A DNA stretch of 49,975 nucleotides. It comes from Undibacterium pigrum. GTDB lineage: Bacteria > Pseudomonadota > Gammaproteobacteria > Burkholderiales > Burkholderiaceae_D. The position numbers and the translations under genes are program-made. How positions within the stretch are numbered: position 1 is the first letter of the stretch; each line of letters starts with the position of its first letter. This document shows, one piece after another, positions 23,979 through 32,152 of the stretch. The stretch is from assembly GCF_003201815.1 (NCBI RefSeq), contig NZ_QJKB01000002.1, positions 822,224-872,198 on the forward strand, read 5' to 3'. A model generated the notes under the pieces. That model did not search any database and had not been told where the DNA came from. It was given only the letters and a program-made list of their open reading frames with translations.

Positions 23979-24881
23979 ATGGAAACGACAGATGTAGTTG
24001 CAAGCAACACAGTTCAACAGGCTGAAAGCGTGAGCAAATCGCGCACGGTGGAACAACTGGTCGCCGGGCAACCTACTTCAGATGGTGCCGGTGTCAAGCT
24101 GACACGGGTATTGACGCAGCCACTGCAATACCGGCTGGACCCCTTCCTCATGCTGGATGCGTTCGGCAGTGATGAGGCAGGCGACTACATCGCCGGTTTC
24201 CCCAGCCATCCGCATCGTGGTTTTGAAACCATCACCTATATGCTGGCTGGACGTATGCGCCACCGTGACAGTGCCGGTAATGAAGGCTTGTTGCAAAACG
24301 GCGGTGTGCAATGGATGACAGCAGGTCGTGGCGTGATTCACTCCGAAATGCCTGAGCAGGAAGAAGGCCGCATGGCAGGCTTCCAGTTATGGCTGAACCT
24401 GCCAGCAAAAGACAAGATGATCGCGCCCTGGTACCGCGATATACAGAGCGACACCATCCCTGAATTGCTGACAACAACCGGTGTCAAAGTGCGCATCATC
24501 GCCGGTAGCAGCCATGGCGTGGCAGGTGCCGTGCAGCGTGAAGTGACCCAGCCCTTGTATCTGGATATACATATGCCAGCCGGTAGCAGTTTCAGCCACA
24601 GCCTGCCTGCCAGTTTCAATGCCTTTGTGTACGTCTATGAAGGTGAAGTACAGATAGGCGAACGTGAAGTGCCTGTGCAACGCATGGCGATATTGAAAAA
24701 ATCAGCGGATGCAGATGGGGTGGCGATTGATGCCAAGGTGGATAGCCGCTTGTTGTTGATTGCCGGTCAGCCTTTGGGTGAAACGATAGTTCAGTATGGG
24801 CCGTTTGTGATGAATAGTCAGGCGGAAATTTTTAAAGCGATAAGTGATTTTCGCGAAGGCAAGTTGGTGAGCACTGATTGA
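23979..24881 (+). CDS. pirin-family bicupin protein
   Basis: A 300-residue bicupin of the pirin family. The first cupin contains the metal-binding set SHPHRGFETITYML (HxH) and the ending ...GVIHSEMPEQEEG (His, Glu). The second cupin (about residues 185-270) lacks an obvious HxH set, as is usual for pirins. Bacterial pirins often have quercetin 2,3-dioxygenase activity or modulate redox enzymes; the exact role here is unknown. GAGGACGACGG precedes the ATG. It follows azoR by 50 bases and is probably in the same transcript. Its stop codon overlaps the first bases of the palindrome at 24880. Confidence 0.9.
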   Translation: METTDVVASNTVQQAESVSKSRTVEQLVAGQPTSDGAGVKLTRVLTQPLQYRLDPFLMLDAFGSDEAGDYIAGFPSHPHRGFETITYMLAGRMRHRDSAGNEGLLQNGGVQWMTAGRGVIHSEMPEQEEGRMAGFQLWLNLPAKDKMIAPWYRDIQSDTIPELLTTTGVKVRIIAGSSHGVAGAVQREVTQPLYLDIHMPAGSSFSHSLPASFNAFVYVYEGEVQIGEREVPVQRMAILKKSADADGVAIDAKVDSRLLLIAGQPLGETIVQYGPFVMNSQAEIFKAISDFREGKLVSTD

Positions 24882-24984
24882 GCTACTGCGCGGCGCGATT
24901 TTGAGCCTGCGATGCTCGTCGTACTAAGGTACGACTGCGCGTCCGAGTTTCAACTTCGTCAAACTAGCGCCGCTCGCTACGCTC
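24880..24984. repeat. long imperfect palindrome with GTACTAAGGTAC centre
   Basis: The ends GAGCTACTGCGCGGCGC (left) and, on the opposite strand, GAGCGTAGCGAGCGGCGC (right) match with small gaps. The centre GTACTAAGGTAC is at 24921-24932, flanked by CGTC/GACTG. It begins at the pirin stop. The plan matches the elements at 12048 and 41308. Confidence 0.6.
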
Positions 24985-25031
24985 ATTCAGCACTCACGAA
25001 GCATTTGGTTTTCGAGAACAAAAAATCAGTT

Positions 25032-25132
25032 GTAGGTTGGGCTACGTCTTATCAGCCCAACACTGGGCCTCTGCAAACGTGTACGTCATTTAAACGCCGA
25101 GTGTTGGGCTGATGAAGCGTAGCCCAACCTAC
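25032..25132. repeat. 33-bp inverted repeat, MITE-like (GTAGGTTGGGCT ends)
   Basis: The left arm 25032-25064 and right arm 25100-25132 are inverted copies of 33 bases differing at about four positions near their middle (CGTCTTATC against CGCTTCATC). The spacer is 35 bases. Both outer ends read GTAGGTTGGGCT. Repeats beginning in this way are dispersed in many beta- and gammaproteobacteria. It lies between the pirin and doxX genes and may end or attenuate transcription. The rest of the spacer (24985-25031, 25133-25184) shows only the doxX ribosome binding site AAGGAAAAC. Confidence 0.8.
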
Positions 25133-25184
25133 GAAGCCAGGCTCTCACTACAGATAATCAAAATCTACATGTAAGGAAAACAAA

Positions 25185-25601
25185 ATGAAACAAACAGAAA
25201 CCATAGGACCCGTCTTCGGCTCTTTCATCGCCCGCGTCCTGATCGCCCTGATCTTCGTGGCATCCGGTGCCAGCAAGATATCCGGGTTTGAACAAACCGT
25301 AGGTTATATCGCCAGCAAGGGCCTGCCTTTGCCAGCGCTGGGCGCAATTGCCGCCATCGTGGTTGAACTGGGTGGTGGCCTCATGGTCATCGTTGGCTGG
25401 CGTGCACGCTGGGCCGCGGCAGCAATGATCCTTTTCACATTGGCAGCAGCTTTCATCTTCCATAATTTCTGGGGTGTGCCAGCAGATGCAGCGCAAAACC
25501 AGATGATACATTTCATGAAAAATATCTCCATGGCAGGTGGCTTGCTGTATGTCCTGATACATGGCAGTGGTGGCTGGAGTCTGGATGGCCGCAAAGCTTA
25601 G
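25185..25601 (+). CDS. DoxX-family membrane protein
   Basis: A 138-residue inner-membrane protein with four predicted helices. It shows the DoxX start (FGSFIARVLIALIFVASGASKISGFEQTVGYIASKGLPLPALGAIAAIVVELGGGLMVIVGW, described in parts) and the conserved RVLIALIFVASGASKI helix. DoxX-like proteins are linked to redox balance and often accompany azoreductases and pirins, as here. The ATG is preceded by AAGGAAAACAAA. Two repeat elements separate it from pirin, so it may or may not be co-transcribed. A terminator follows at 25643. Confidence 0.88.
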   Translation: MKQTETIGPVFGSFIARVLIALIFVASGASKISGFEQTVGYIASKGLPLPALGAIAAIVVELGGGLMVIVGWRARWAAAAMILFTLAAAFIFHNFWGVPADAAQNQMIHFMKNISMAGGLLYVLIHGSGGWSLDGRKA

Positions 25602-25642
25602 CCTGATCAGGAATATCTTGCCCGGCTACAATAGATGAAAAC

Positions 25643-25678
25643 AGCGGATTTGTCTGACGGCAAATCCGTTATTTTTTT
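25643..25678 (+). terminator. Rho-independent terminator after doxX
   Basis: CGGATTTG/CAAATCCG stem (8 bp, extendable by G-U and A-T), 8-nt loop, then TTATTTTTTT. It separates the doxX unit from the phosphonate operon. Confidence 0.85.
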
Positions 25679-25694
25679 GTGTGGGAATGTCGTC

Positions 25695-25739
25695 GTTTCA
25701 TCGTCCTGTAATCTTGCCTTCATACGCCTGACATATTTT
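25695..25739 (+). promoter_or_regulatory. tandem Pho box and -10 before phnC
   Basis: Three heptamers on an 11-bp period: GTTTCAT (25695-25701), CTGTAAT (25706-25712), CCTTCAT (25717-25723), each separated by 4 nt. The PhoB half-site is CTGTCAT. Ten bases downstream lies TATTTT (25734-25739) as a -10 box, the spacing expected for PhoB-activated promoters that lack a -35. This would place phnCDE and the HD gene under phosphate limitation. Confidence 0.68.
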
Positions 25740-25789
25740 TGTCCAATACTCCCGTGGATTAGCTCAATTGTCCAGCCGGGGTAAATGCG

Positions 25790-26635
25790 ATGAAGATAGA
25801 AATCAATGGTATTTCCAAAACCTTTAAAGGTGGCTATCAGGCGCTGGATAATATAGAGCTGACTTTCAAGCCAGGTGAAATGGTTGCGCTCATCGGTGCA
25901 TCCGGTTCTGGCAAGTCAACTTTATTGCGCCATATCTCTGGCCTGATCACGGCCAATGCAGACAAGAATGATATCCGCCTTGGCGAGCAAGTCTTGCAGG
26001 CGAATGGCGTGGTTGGCAAACAGATACGTCACCTGCGTTCGCAAATTGGTTTTGTCTTCCAGCAATTCAACCTGGTCGGACGTTTGCCTGTACTGACCAA
26101 TGTACTCACTGGTGGTATCGCCCGCATCCCGCTGTGGCGTAGTTGTTTCCGTATTTTTACCCAGGAAGAAAAAGCCCTGGGCCTGGCTGCACTGGCACGT
26201 GTGGGTATTGCTGAACATGCTTATAAACGTGCATCCGCTTTATCTGGCGGCCAGCAACAGCGCGCGGCAATTGCTCGCACCATCGTGCAACAAGCCAAGG
26301 TCATCCTGGCTGATGAACCGATAGCCTCGCTGGATCCTGAATCTGCCCGCCGCGTCATGCAGACCCTGGCTGATTTGAATCGTCAGGATGGTACGACGGT
26401 AGTGGTATCCCTGCACCAGGTCGACGTAGCTTTTCGTTTTTGCCCGCGCACTGTTGCACTCTCGCGTGGGCGTGTCGTCTATGACGGCCCTTCCAGCGAA
26501 CTGACAGTCGCCATGTTGCGCGACCTGTATGGTGCAGAGGCAGAAGAATTGCTCAATCCCGCGCCAGTCAATACGGCAAATGCCACACCTGCTGCCGACA
26601 CCCTCTCTTTACCCACTCTCGCGGCTGCCGCCTGA
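25790..26635 (+). CDS. phnC: phosphonate ABC transporter ATPase PhnC
   Basis: ATP-binding subunit of the phosphonate importer PhnCDE, 281 residues. Walker A is GASGSGKST (about 36-44). The PhnC-type phrases [23 protein letters not shown] and [39 protein letters not shown] contain the Q-loop and signature. Walker [15 protein letters not shown] and the switch His in VSLHQVDVA follow. The ~30-residue Ala/Pro/Thr-rich tail is longer than usual. It is the first gene of phnC-D-E-HD, read rightward under the Pho-box promoter. phnD starts 27 bases after its stop. Confidence 0.95.
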   Translation: MKIEINGISKTFKGGYQALDNIELTFKPGEMVALIGASGSGKSTLLRHISGLITANADKNDIRLGEQVLQANGVVGKQIRHLRSQIGFVFQQFNLVGRLPVLTNVLTGGIARIPLWRSCFRIFTQEEKALGLAALARVGIAEHAYKRASALSGGQQQRAAIARTIVQQAKVILADEPIASLDPESARRVMQTLADLNRQDGTTVVVSLHQVDVAFRFCPRTVALSRGRVVYDGPSSELTVAMLRDLYGAEAEELLNPAPVNTANATPAADTLSLPTLAAAA

Positions 26636-26662
26636 GTCTTTTTACCCTTCAGGAGTATTTCC

Positions 26663-27643
26663 ATGTTTCGTCAATTCGCGCGCAGTCTGACCCTGGGCCT
26701 GGTGATGGCCGCAACTGCCACTGCTGTCATGGCAGAAGATGCAGTCAAGACTTTAAACTTTGGCATCATCTCTACCGAGTCTTCACAAAACCTGAAACAG
26801 GACTGGCAGCCAGTGCTGGATGACATGAGCAAAAAACTGGGCATCAAGATCACTGCCTTTTTCGCGCCTGACTACGCAGGTGTGATTGAAGGCATGCGCT
26901 TCAATAAAGTGCAGTTTGCCTGGGTGGGAAATAAATCAGCAATTGAAGCTGTAGACCGCGCCAACTCTGAAGTGTTTGCACAGATTGTCAATGCAGATAA
27001 TACCCTTGGTTACTACAGCATGATCAGTGTACACAAAGACAGTCCTTACCAGACTGTAGAAGATGTCTTGAAAAATGCCAAGAACCTCAATTTCGGCATA
27101 GGTGACCCTAATTCCACTTCCGGCTTCCTGGTGCCTAGCTACTATGTGTTCGCACAAAACAATGTGAACCCGAAAACGGCGTTCAAGACTGTGCGTGGTG
27201 CCAACCATGAAACCAATATCCTGGCCGTTGCCAACAAACAGGTTGATGCAGCCGTGCATAGCTCTGATGTGCTTGACCGCGTCAAGGCACGTCAGCCAGA
27301 AACCGCCAGCCAGTTGCGTCAGGTATGGAAATCACCCCTGATCGCTTCTGATCCCCTGGTATGGCGTAAAGACTTGCCAGCTGATGTCAAAACCAAGATC
27401 AAGGATTTCTTTATCAGCTATGGCAAGACTGGCCCGGACGTGGCACGTGAAAAAGCACAGCTGAACAAGCTGACCTTGAGTGGCTTCCAGGATTCTACCA
27501 ATGCACAGTTGAAACCAATACGCCAACTGGAATTGTTCAAGGAAAAAGTCAAGATAGAAGCAGACGTGGCCCTGAATGCCGATGAAAAGAAAATCAAGCT
27601 GGACGACATCAACCGCAAACTGAACGATATCGCCAAGTCTTGA
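26663..27643 (+). CDS. phnD: phosphonate-binding protein PhnD
   Basis: Periplasmic phosphonate-binding protein of 326 residues. A signal peptide covers about residues 1-24 ([18 protein letters not shown]...VMAE). The mature part has the family phrases [52 protein letters not shown] and [16 protein letters not shown] (the phosphonate-binding Ser/Thr loop). It hands ligand to PhnE. AGGAG lies 8-10 nt upstream of the start. The gene is in the phnCDE operon. Confidence 0.95.
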   Translation: MFRQFARSLTLGLVMAATATAVMAEDAVKTLNFGIISTESSQNLKQDWQPVLDDMSKKLGIKITAFFAPDYAGVIEGMRFNKVQFAWVGNKSAIEAVDRANSEVFAQIVNADNTLGYYSMISVHKDSPYQTVEDVLKNAKNLNFGIGDPNSTSGFLVPSYYVFAQNNVNPKTAFKTVRGANHETNILAVANKQVDAAVHSSDVLDRVKARQPETASQLRQVWKSPLIASDPLVWRKDLPADVKTKIKDFFISYGKTGPDVAREKAQLNKLTLSGFQDSTNAQLKPIRQLELFKEKVKIEADVALNADEKKIKLDDINRKLNDIAKS

Positions 27644-27647
27644 TAGC

Positions 27648-28457
27648 ATGAACACTACACCAACAGCCCGCCCGCAAGTCGTCCTGAATTTGCCGGAAGC
27701 ACCCAAGCGTGATACCGGCAAATTATTGGTCTGGGGCATAGTCCTCGCCATCCTTGCCATGTCATGGAAGGGGGCAGATATGCGCCCCCTGGAATTGCTG
27801 CGCGACAGTGGCAATATGCTGACTTATGCTGCCAGTTTTTTTCCGCCAGATTTTCATGAGTGGCGCATCTACTTGCAAGAGCTGTTGGTGACTTTACAGA
27901 TCGCTGCCTGGGGCACTGCCCTGGCGGTAGTCTGCTCCATTCCCCTGGGCTTGCTGAGCTCGTCGAATATCGCACCCGCCTGGGTCAGCCAGCCTGTGCG
28001 TCGATTGATGGATGCTGCACGCGCCATCAATGAGATGGTGTTTGCCATGCTGTTTGTAGTAGCAGTTGGCCTTGGCCCTTTTGCCGGTGTGCTGGCCCTG
28101 TTTGTACATACGACCGGTATCTTGTCCAAGCTGTTTTCTGAAGCGGTGGAGGCGATAGACCCGCAACCGGTAGAAGGTATACGTGCCACTGGCGCGCATG
28201 CGCTGGAAGAAATAGTCTACGGTGTCCTGCCGCAAGTCATGCCGCTGTGGGTATCGTTCGCCCTGTACCGCTTTGAATCAAATGTGCGTTCTGCCACTGT
28301 CGTTGGCATGGTCGGTGCCGGTGGCATAGGAGTGATCCTGTGGGAAGTCATACGTGCCTTCCAGTATGCGCAAACCTGTGCCGTTTTATTGATGATCGTG
28401 CTGACAGTCAGCATGATAGATGTGATTTCTTCCCGTCTCAGAAAAGTTTTTATCTGA
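27648..28457 (+). CDS. phnE: phosphonate ABC transporter permease PhnE
   Basis: Inner-membrane permease for phosphonate, 269 residues with about six helices. The cytoplasmic coupling loop is seen as [32 protein letters not shown], and the C-terminal [25 protein letters not shown] phrase is highly typical. There is one permease subunit, so a homodimer is expected. The start lies 4 bases after phnD and the stop is 1 base before the HD-domain gene. Confidence 0.95.
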   Translation: MNTTPTARPQVVLNLPEAPKRDTGKLLVWGIVLAILAMSWKGADMRPLELLRDSGNMLTYAASFFPPDFHEWRIYLQELLVTLQIAAWGTALAVVCSIPLGLLSSSNIAPAWVSQPVRRLMDAARAINEMVFAMLFVVAVGLGPFAGVLALFVHTTGILSKLFSEAVEAIDPQPVEGIRATGAHALEEIVYGVLPQVMPLWVSFALYRFESNVRSATVVGMVGAGGIGVILWEVIRAFQYAQTCAVLLMIVLTVSMIDVISSRLRKVFI

Positions 28458-28458
28458 T

Positions 28459-29037
28459 ATGCAAACACAAAAACGTCAAGTTGTTCAAGGGATCAAGCTC
28501 CCGCAAGTTATAGACTGGTTGCAAAACCGTGCTGGCGGTCTGTATGGCGGCGAAGCCATCACCCAACTGGAGCATGCCCTGCAATGCGCCAGCCTGGCCA
28601 TGGAAGAAGGCGCAAGCGATGCCCTGGTCATCGCTGCACTCTTGCATGACCTGGCGCATATGGCTGACGATGAAACGGATGAGACCTTCCCGCATGGCGA
28701 GTTGGCGGCACTCTTGTTGGCGGAGTTGTTTGACCGGGATGTGACTGAACCCATACGCATGCATGTCGATGCCAAACGCTATCTGTGTGCGGCAGACCCA
28801 TTGTACTGGTCAGGCTTGTCCCATGCATCACAACGCAGCCTGATCTGGCAGGGTGGCCCGTTTTCAGTGACGCAAGCGACTGAATTCATAGATCAGGATT
28901 ACGCTGAAGATGCAGTCAGATTGCGTCAGTGGGATGACGCGGCAAAAGTGGTTGGCGCAAAGACTGTGGACTTGCAAGTCTTTGTCGTGATGATGGAAAA
29001 ACTGAGTCTGGAATTTGCCCAGGCAGTAACCGTGTAA
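28459..29037 (+). CDS. HD-domain protein of phosphonate operons (PhnZ-like)
   Basis: A 192-residue HD-domain protein of the family found in phosphonate operons, which includes PhnZ, a di-iron oxygenase that splits the C-P bond of 2-amino-1-hydroxyethylphosphonate. Visible ligand candidates are His39, the HD pair His63-Asp64, His79 in PHGE and His102 in HVDAKRYL, plus an Asp near residue 158. Tyr29 and Glu32 in LYGGE match the Y-x-x-E pair of PhnZ. No PhnY (2-oxoglutarate dioxygenase that makes the hydroxylated substrate) is encoded beside it. It directly follows phnE and is the last gene of this operon. It may act on another hydroxyphosphonate, or phnY may lie elsewhere. Confidence 0.85.
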   Translation: MQTQKRQVVQGIKLPQVIDWLQNRAGGLYGGEAITQLEHALQCASLAMEEGASDALVIAALLHDLAHMADDETDETFPHGELAALLLAELFDRDVTEPIRMHVDAKRYLCAADPLYWSGLSHASQRSLIWQGGPFSVTQATEFIDQDYAEDAVRLRQWDDAAKVVGAKTVDLQVFVVMMEKLSLEFAQAVTV

Positions 29038-29092
29038 AGCAAATATGTGCACCCATCTTGGCTGCACATGATGCTGTAACAACAGCATTCTT

Positions 29093-30358
29093 CTAATCTT
29101 TAGCAAATATCTTTAACAGTTTTTGCCCGGCAATGTGTATAGGCCCGCTATTGTCTATGCAGATAATATCCTGGTCCTCAGGCACGGTAAATTTCATACC
29201 CCGGTCAAGACGATTCAACAGTGCTGCACCAGACTCACGCTGGCGTTTTTCCATGCGCTGCCTGATTTGCTCCGGGTCAGCCATGATCCAGATGATGCGC
29301 GCATCGGGGAATAACTGGCGTAGTTGTGGCAGGTATTCACGCGAGCCATTGACGATGACATCCTGGCCACATTTGAGCTTGGCCTCGATATTCCTGCGTA
29401 TGCCATAACACAGGCCATTGGCTTGCCACTGCATGCAAAAGTGGCCGGCAGCGGCAGCTTGCCAGTAAGCTTCCTGGTTCAGGACTTCATGCGCTTCACT
29501 GTCATGGGCGGGGCGGGTGATGGCCCGTTGCGCAAACTCCAGTGCCGCATTGGCGGGCAGGTTTTCTTTGACCCAATGCAGCAGGGTATCCTTGCCAGCG
29601 CCTGAAGGACCGACGACGAAATACAGGCGGCCAGTAGCGGGCAGGGATTTTTGTTGCACTCTGGCCTGGAAAGGGAAACGCATCCAGAAGTTAAAAGGCA
29701 CACCGGGACGCTCTTCACGGAATATCGTCAGCGCATCTATATTGAGTGGTGTATTGTCCAGCAAGCGCGAGAATTGCTGTTCTGCTGCCTTGCGCAAGGC
29801 ATACTGCGCATCGGCATCCACGTCCAGCAAATCGTCGCTGAGTGTCAGGTGGAAGCGATATTCTTCTTCTGTGTATGGGTAACCCCATTGCTGTAATAGC
29901 GCTTCCTGCCTGGCACTGAGGCCAGCATGACGGCGCTTGGCCAGATAAGTTGCATCAGGCGCGCGGCGCAATAAATCAAAATAACTGACGCAGCGCATGG
30001 CCAGGGCATTGATTTCGGCTTCATCACCCTGCGGGCGCAGTGCCAGGAAGTTACCCATCATGCGCACCTGCATTTCCCTGATGCTGATGACAGGCTGCAC
30101 CTGGGCAAAGGCGCTGGCCATCTGTATCAGGTCTGCTTCCTGAAAACCTTCAAGCAAGTTGAACGGGGCTTTCAGCGTTGCATGAAAACCATAACGACGG
30201 GCTTCGCTGGTGAGCTGGCTGAGCAGGATATCTGGCACGCCAGTAATATGGGTTTGCGGTATTTTTCCTGTGTGCATGGGGTCGCGCCCCAGCCAGCTGG
30301 CACCGGCCTGCCACCATGGGCTGTCCGGTACTGGGGAAAAGTAGAGGGCATAGCGCAT
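29093..30358 (-). CDS. phnN: fusion of DUF1045 (2H phosphoesterase) and PhnN ribose 1,5-bisphosphokinase
   Basis: A 421-residue two-domain protein. Residues 1-230 are the phosphonate-linked DUF1045 domain, a 2H-phosphoesterase fold. It has its two H-x-T motifs: HATL with His59/Thr61 and HLTL with His170/Thr172. After a short linker, residues ~243-421 are PhnN, with P-loop GPSGAGKD (250-257), YGI and the NGSRE nucleotide-kinase features. PhnN makes PRPP from ribose 1,5-bisphosphate, the final step of the C-P lyase route. The start at 30358 (MRYALYF) overlaps the stop of the upstream phnM-like gene by one base, indicating translational coupling; a longer reading from 30412 is not needed. No phnP is seen in this window. 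The 2H half may open the cyclic phosphate, the PhnP step just before PhnN. Confidence 0.88.
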   Translation of the reverse strand: MRYALYFSPVPDSPWWQAGASWLGRDPMHTGKIPQTHITGVPDILLSQLTSEARRYGFHATLKAPFNLLEGFQEADLIQMASAFAQVQPVISIREMQVRMMGNFLALRPQGDEAEINALAMRCVSYFDLLRRAPDATYLAKRRHAGLSARQEALLQQWGYPYTEEEYRFHLTLSDDLLDVDADAQYALRKAAEQQFSRLLDNTPLNIDALTIFREERPGVPFNFWMRFPFQARVQQKSLPATGRLYFVVGPSGAGKDTLLHWVKENLPANAALEFAQRAITRPAHDSEAHEVLNQEAYWQAAAAGHFCMQWQANGLCYGIRRNIEAKLKCGQDVIVNGSREYLPQLRQLFPDARIIWIMADPEQIRQRMEKRQRESGAALLNRLDRGMKFTVPEDQDIICIDNSGPIHIAGQKLLKIFAKD

Positions 30359-31566
30359 CAGGCTGCCAGTTCCAGGCTTTGCTGATATTGCAGGCGTTGC
30401 GGCTCGGCGCAAAATACCAGCTTGCCAGCGGCGATGGTGGCAATGAGGCGCGGGCTGCCATCAGCTTGCTTCTCTATCATGAGAATGTCGGCACGCTGGC
30501 CAGCAGCGATATTGCCCCTGTCATGCAAGCCCAGTACACGGGCAGGATTCAGCGACACCAGTTGCCAGGCCTGTGCCAGACTGCAAATATCTTCCTGCTC
30601 CAGACGGAAAGGTGCATGCAATAAGGCGGGGTAATAATAATCAGATGCCAGCGTGTCACACAGACCACGGCGCACTGCATCGCTGGCTGACAAACCGCCA
30701 CAGTGGCTGCCACCGAGCAAGACATTTGGCGCACCCATGACGACATGGTTACCTAATGCCTTGGCTGCCTGCAAGGCTTCTTCCGTCTTGGGGAATTCAC
30801 TGACATCGACGCCCAGTTCCTGGAAGCGTTCCCTGTCCATACGGGTTTCATCATCATGCGATGCCATGGCGATACCGCGCTGGCGGCACGCTGCAGCCAG
30901 CTGGCTGATCGCCTGTGCTACTTTGGGTGAGCGGGATTGCGCCTTATGCAGACGTTCCAGAAAACCGGCAACATCGCAACGTGCACGTTCAGCGTAGGCG
31001 ACCAGCTTTTCTGGCGATGCACTTTTCTTCAGGATGGAGGGCAGGTGTTCGTTGAAGGCAAAGAAGGCAATCAGACCAGATTCTATCCAGTTCAGTGCAT
31101 CATGCAAGCCATCGAGATGGTGGTTCTCAAAACGCAAATGTATCAGGTGATCGGCATGTACACGGGATTTTTGTGCCGCTACCTGCTCCAGTGTTGCCAG
31201 TGCTGCTTCACGTCCGCGCAAGCCACCTTCCCATGAAAAAGTCAGGCCATGACAGGCTGTAGTAATGCCATTGCTGATCAGTTGCCTGTCGGTATCGGCG
31301 AAGGCGATATCGTAGGCAAAACTGGTGGCCGGGCGCGGTTGCAACTGGCGCTCAAAGGCGTCACCATGGATATCAACCAGGCCAGGCAGTATCAGCAAAC
31401 CTGTAGCATCAAAAAACTGTTGCTTGCCATTGTGCTGGAAGTGATTGCCGCCTGCGCTGGCGATGTGCAGGCCATGCAGATACAGGCTCTCTTCAGACCA
31501 GCCAGGATGACCGTTCTGGTCTTGTTGCAGATACTTGCCACCCTGTATTGCGATATGCGTTTCCAT
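30358..31566 (-). CDS. PhnM-like amidohydrolase paralogue
   Basis: A 402-residue amidohydrolase of the PhnM family, 21 residues longer than the phnM at 36376 in this window. It keeps the family metal-site and fold motifs: GLVDIHGDAFERQ (His67, Asp69), VHADHLIHLRFE (137-147), SHDDE (236-240), GAPNVLLGGSHCGG and LASDYYYPALLHA. The DHTPGQ motif of canonical PhnM is absent; the matching region reads IAFFAFNEHLPSIL. This suggests a different substrate or a different leaving group. It is coupled to the DUF1045-PhnN gene by a TGATG overlap and is divergent from phnG. Its substrate is unknown, perhaps another ribose phosphonate or a triphosphorylated by-product. The ATG at 31566 is the chosen start. 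Confidence 0.85.
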   Translation of the reverse strand: METHIAIQGGKYLQQDQNGHPGWSEESLYLHGLHIASAGGNHFQHNGKQQFFDATGLLILPGLVDIHGDAFERQLQPRPATSFAYDIAFADTDRQLISNGITTACHGLTFSWEGGLRGREAALATLEQVAAQKSRVHADHLIHLRFENHHLDGLHDALNWIESGLIAFFAFNEHLPSILKKSASPEKLVAYAERARCDVAGFLERLHKAQSRSPKVAQAISQLAAACRQRGIAMASHDDETRMDRERFQELGVDVSEFPKTEEALQAAKALGNHVVMGAPNVLLGGSHCGGLSASDAVRRGLCDTLASDYYYPALLHAPFRLEQEDICSLAQAWQLVSLNPARVLGLHDRGNIAAGQRADILMIEKQADGSPRLIATIAAGKLVFCAEPQRLQYQQSLELAA

Positions 31567-31642
31567 CCTGATCCCCTTGGTCGCGATGACAAATCATAAA
31601 CCTGAAATGTGACTGGAAATTGACAAAAAAATTCTACAGTAC

Positions 31643-31676
31643 ATGTCATCAAGACTTCATTTTCGCCTGTTGTAAT
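31643..31676 (+). promoter_or_regulatory. candidate Pho box and -10 before phnG
   Basis: ATGTCAT (31643-31649), CAAG, ACTTCAT (31654-31660) form a PhoB-like 7-4-7 pair, the second half weaker. TGTAAT (31671-31676) is a 5/6 -10 box, 10 bases downstream. The predicted start of transcription, about 31683, is almost at the phnG ATG (31685), so the mRNA would have essentially no leader. Confidence 0.52.
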
Positions 31677-31684
31677 GTGAGGCT

Positions 31685-32152
31685 ATGAATGCTGATCACA
31701 CCCCCAACTCTGCCCAGCAAGAGCGTGTCCGCTGGATGTCCATACTGGCGAAAGCGCCTGCATCAGAACTGGCTGTCAGTGTGCGCCAGTTCGGTGAACT
31801 GCCTTCCTATTTATGGTTAAGAAAACCCGAGACAGGTCTTGCGATGGTGCGTGCCAGAACCGGTGGCAGTGGCAGCCAGTTCAACCTCGGTGAAATGTCC
31901 GTGACACGCTGTGCCTTGCGCCTGGCTACGGGTGAAACTGGCGTGGCCTATGTAGCTGGCCGCGACGAGCGTCATGCAGAATGGGCAGCGATTTTTGATG
32001 CGCTGATGCAAGGTGAGCACAGGTCAGTGGTCGAAGAAAATATCATCAGGCCATTGGAGTTGTTGTTGCAACAGAAGCGTGAACAATTACAGGCTGAAGC
32101 GCAAGCCACCAGGGTGGAATTCATGACCATGGTCAGAGGAGAAGATGCATGA
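31685..32152 (+). CDS. phnG: C-P lyase subunit PhnG
   Basis: Small subunit of the PhnGHIJ complex that builds the ribose-phosphonate triphosphate from ATP and alkylphosphonate. The 155-residue protein has the PhnG phrases RVRWMSILAKA, YLWLRKPETGLAMVRARTGGSGSQFNLGEMSVTRCALRL (with the conserved QFNLGEMTVTRC core) and VAYVAGRDERHAEWAAIFDALMQ. It heads phnGHIJKLM. The stop overlaps phnH by 4 nt (ATGA). An internal ATG at 31736 is less likely because residues before it fit the family. Confidence 0.95.
   Translation: MNADHTPNSAQQERVRWMSILAKAPASELAVSVRQFGELPSYLWLRKPETGLAMVRARTGGSGSQFNLGEMSVTRCALRLATGETGVAYVAGRDERHAEWAAIFDALMQGEHRSVVEENIIRPLELLLQQKREQLQAEAQATRVEFMTMVRGEDA

Noticed and set aside
29045..29069. 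ATGTGCA...TGCACAT inverted repeat between the HD gene and phnN
   Set aside because: Seven base pairs without a T run; too weak to call a terminator although the genes converge here.
30413..30461. Upstream extension of the DUF1045-PhnN frame
   Set aside because: It lies within the coupled phnM-like gene; the TGATG overlap at 30358 fixes the start better.
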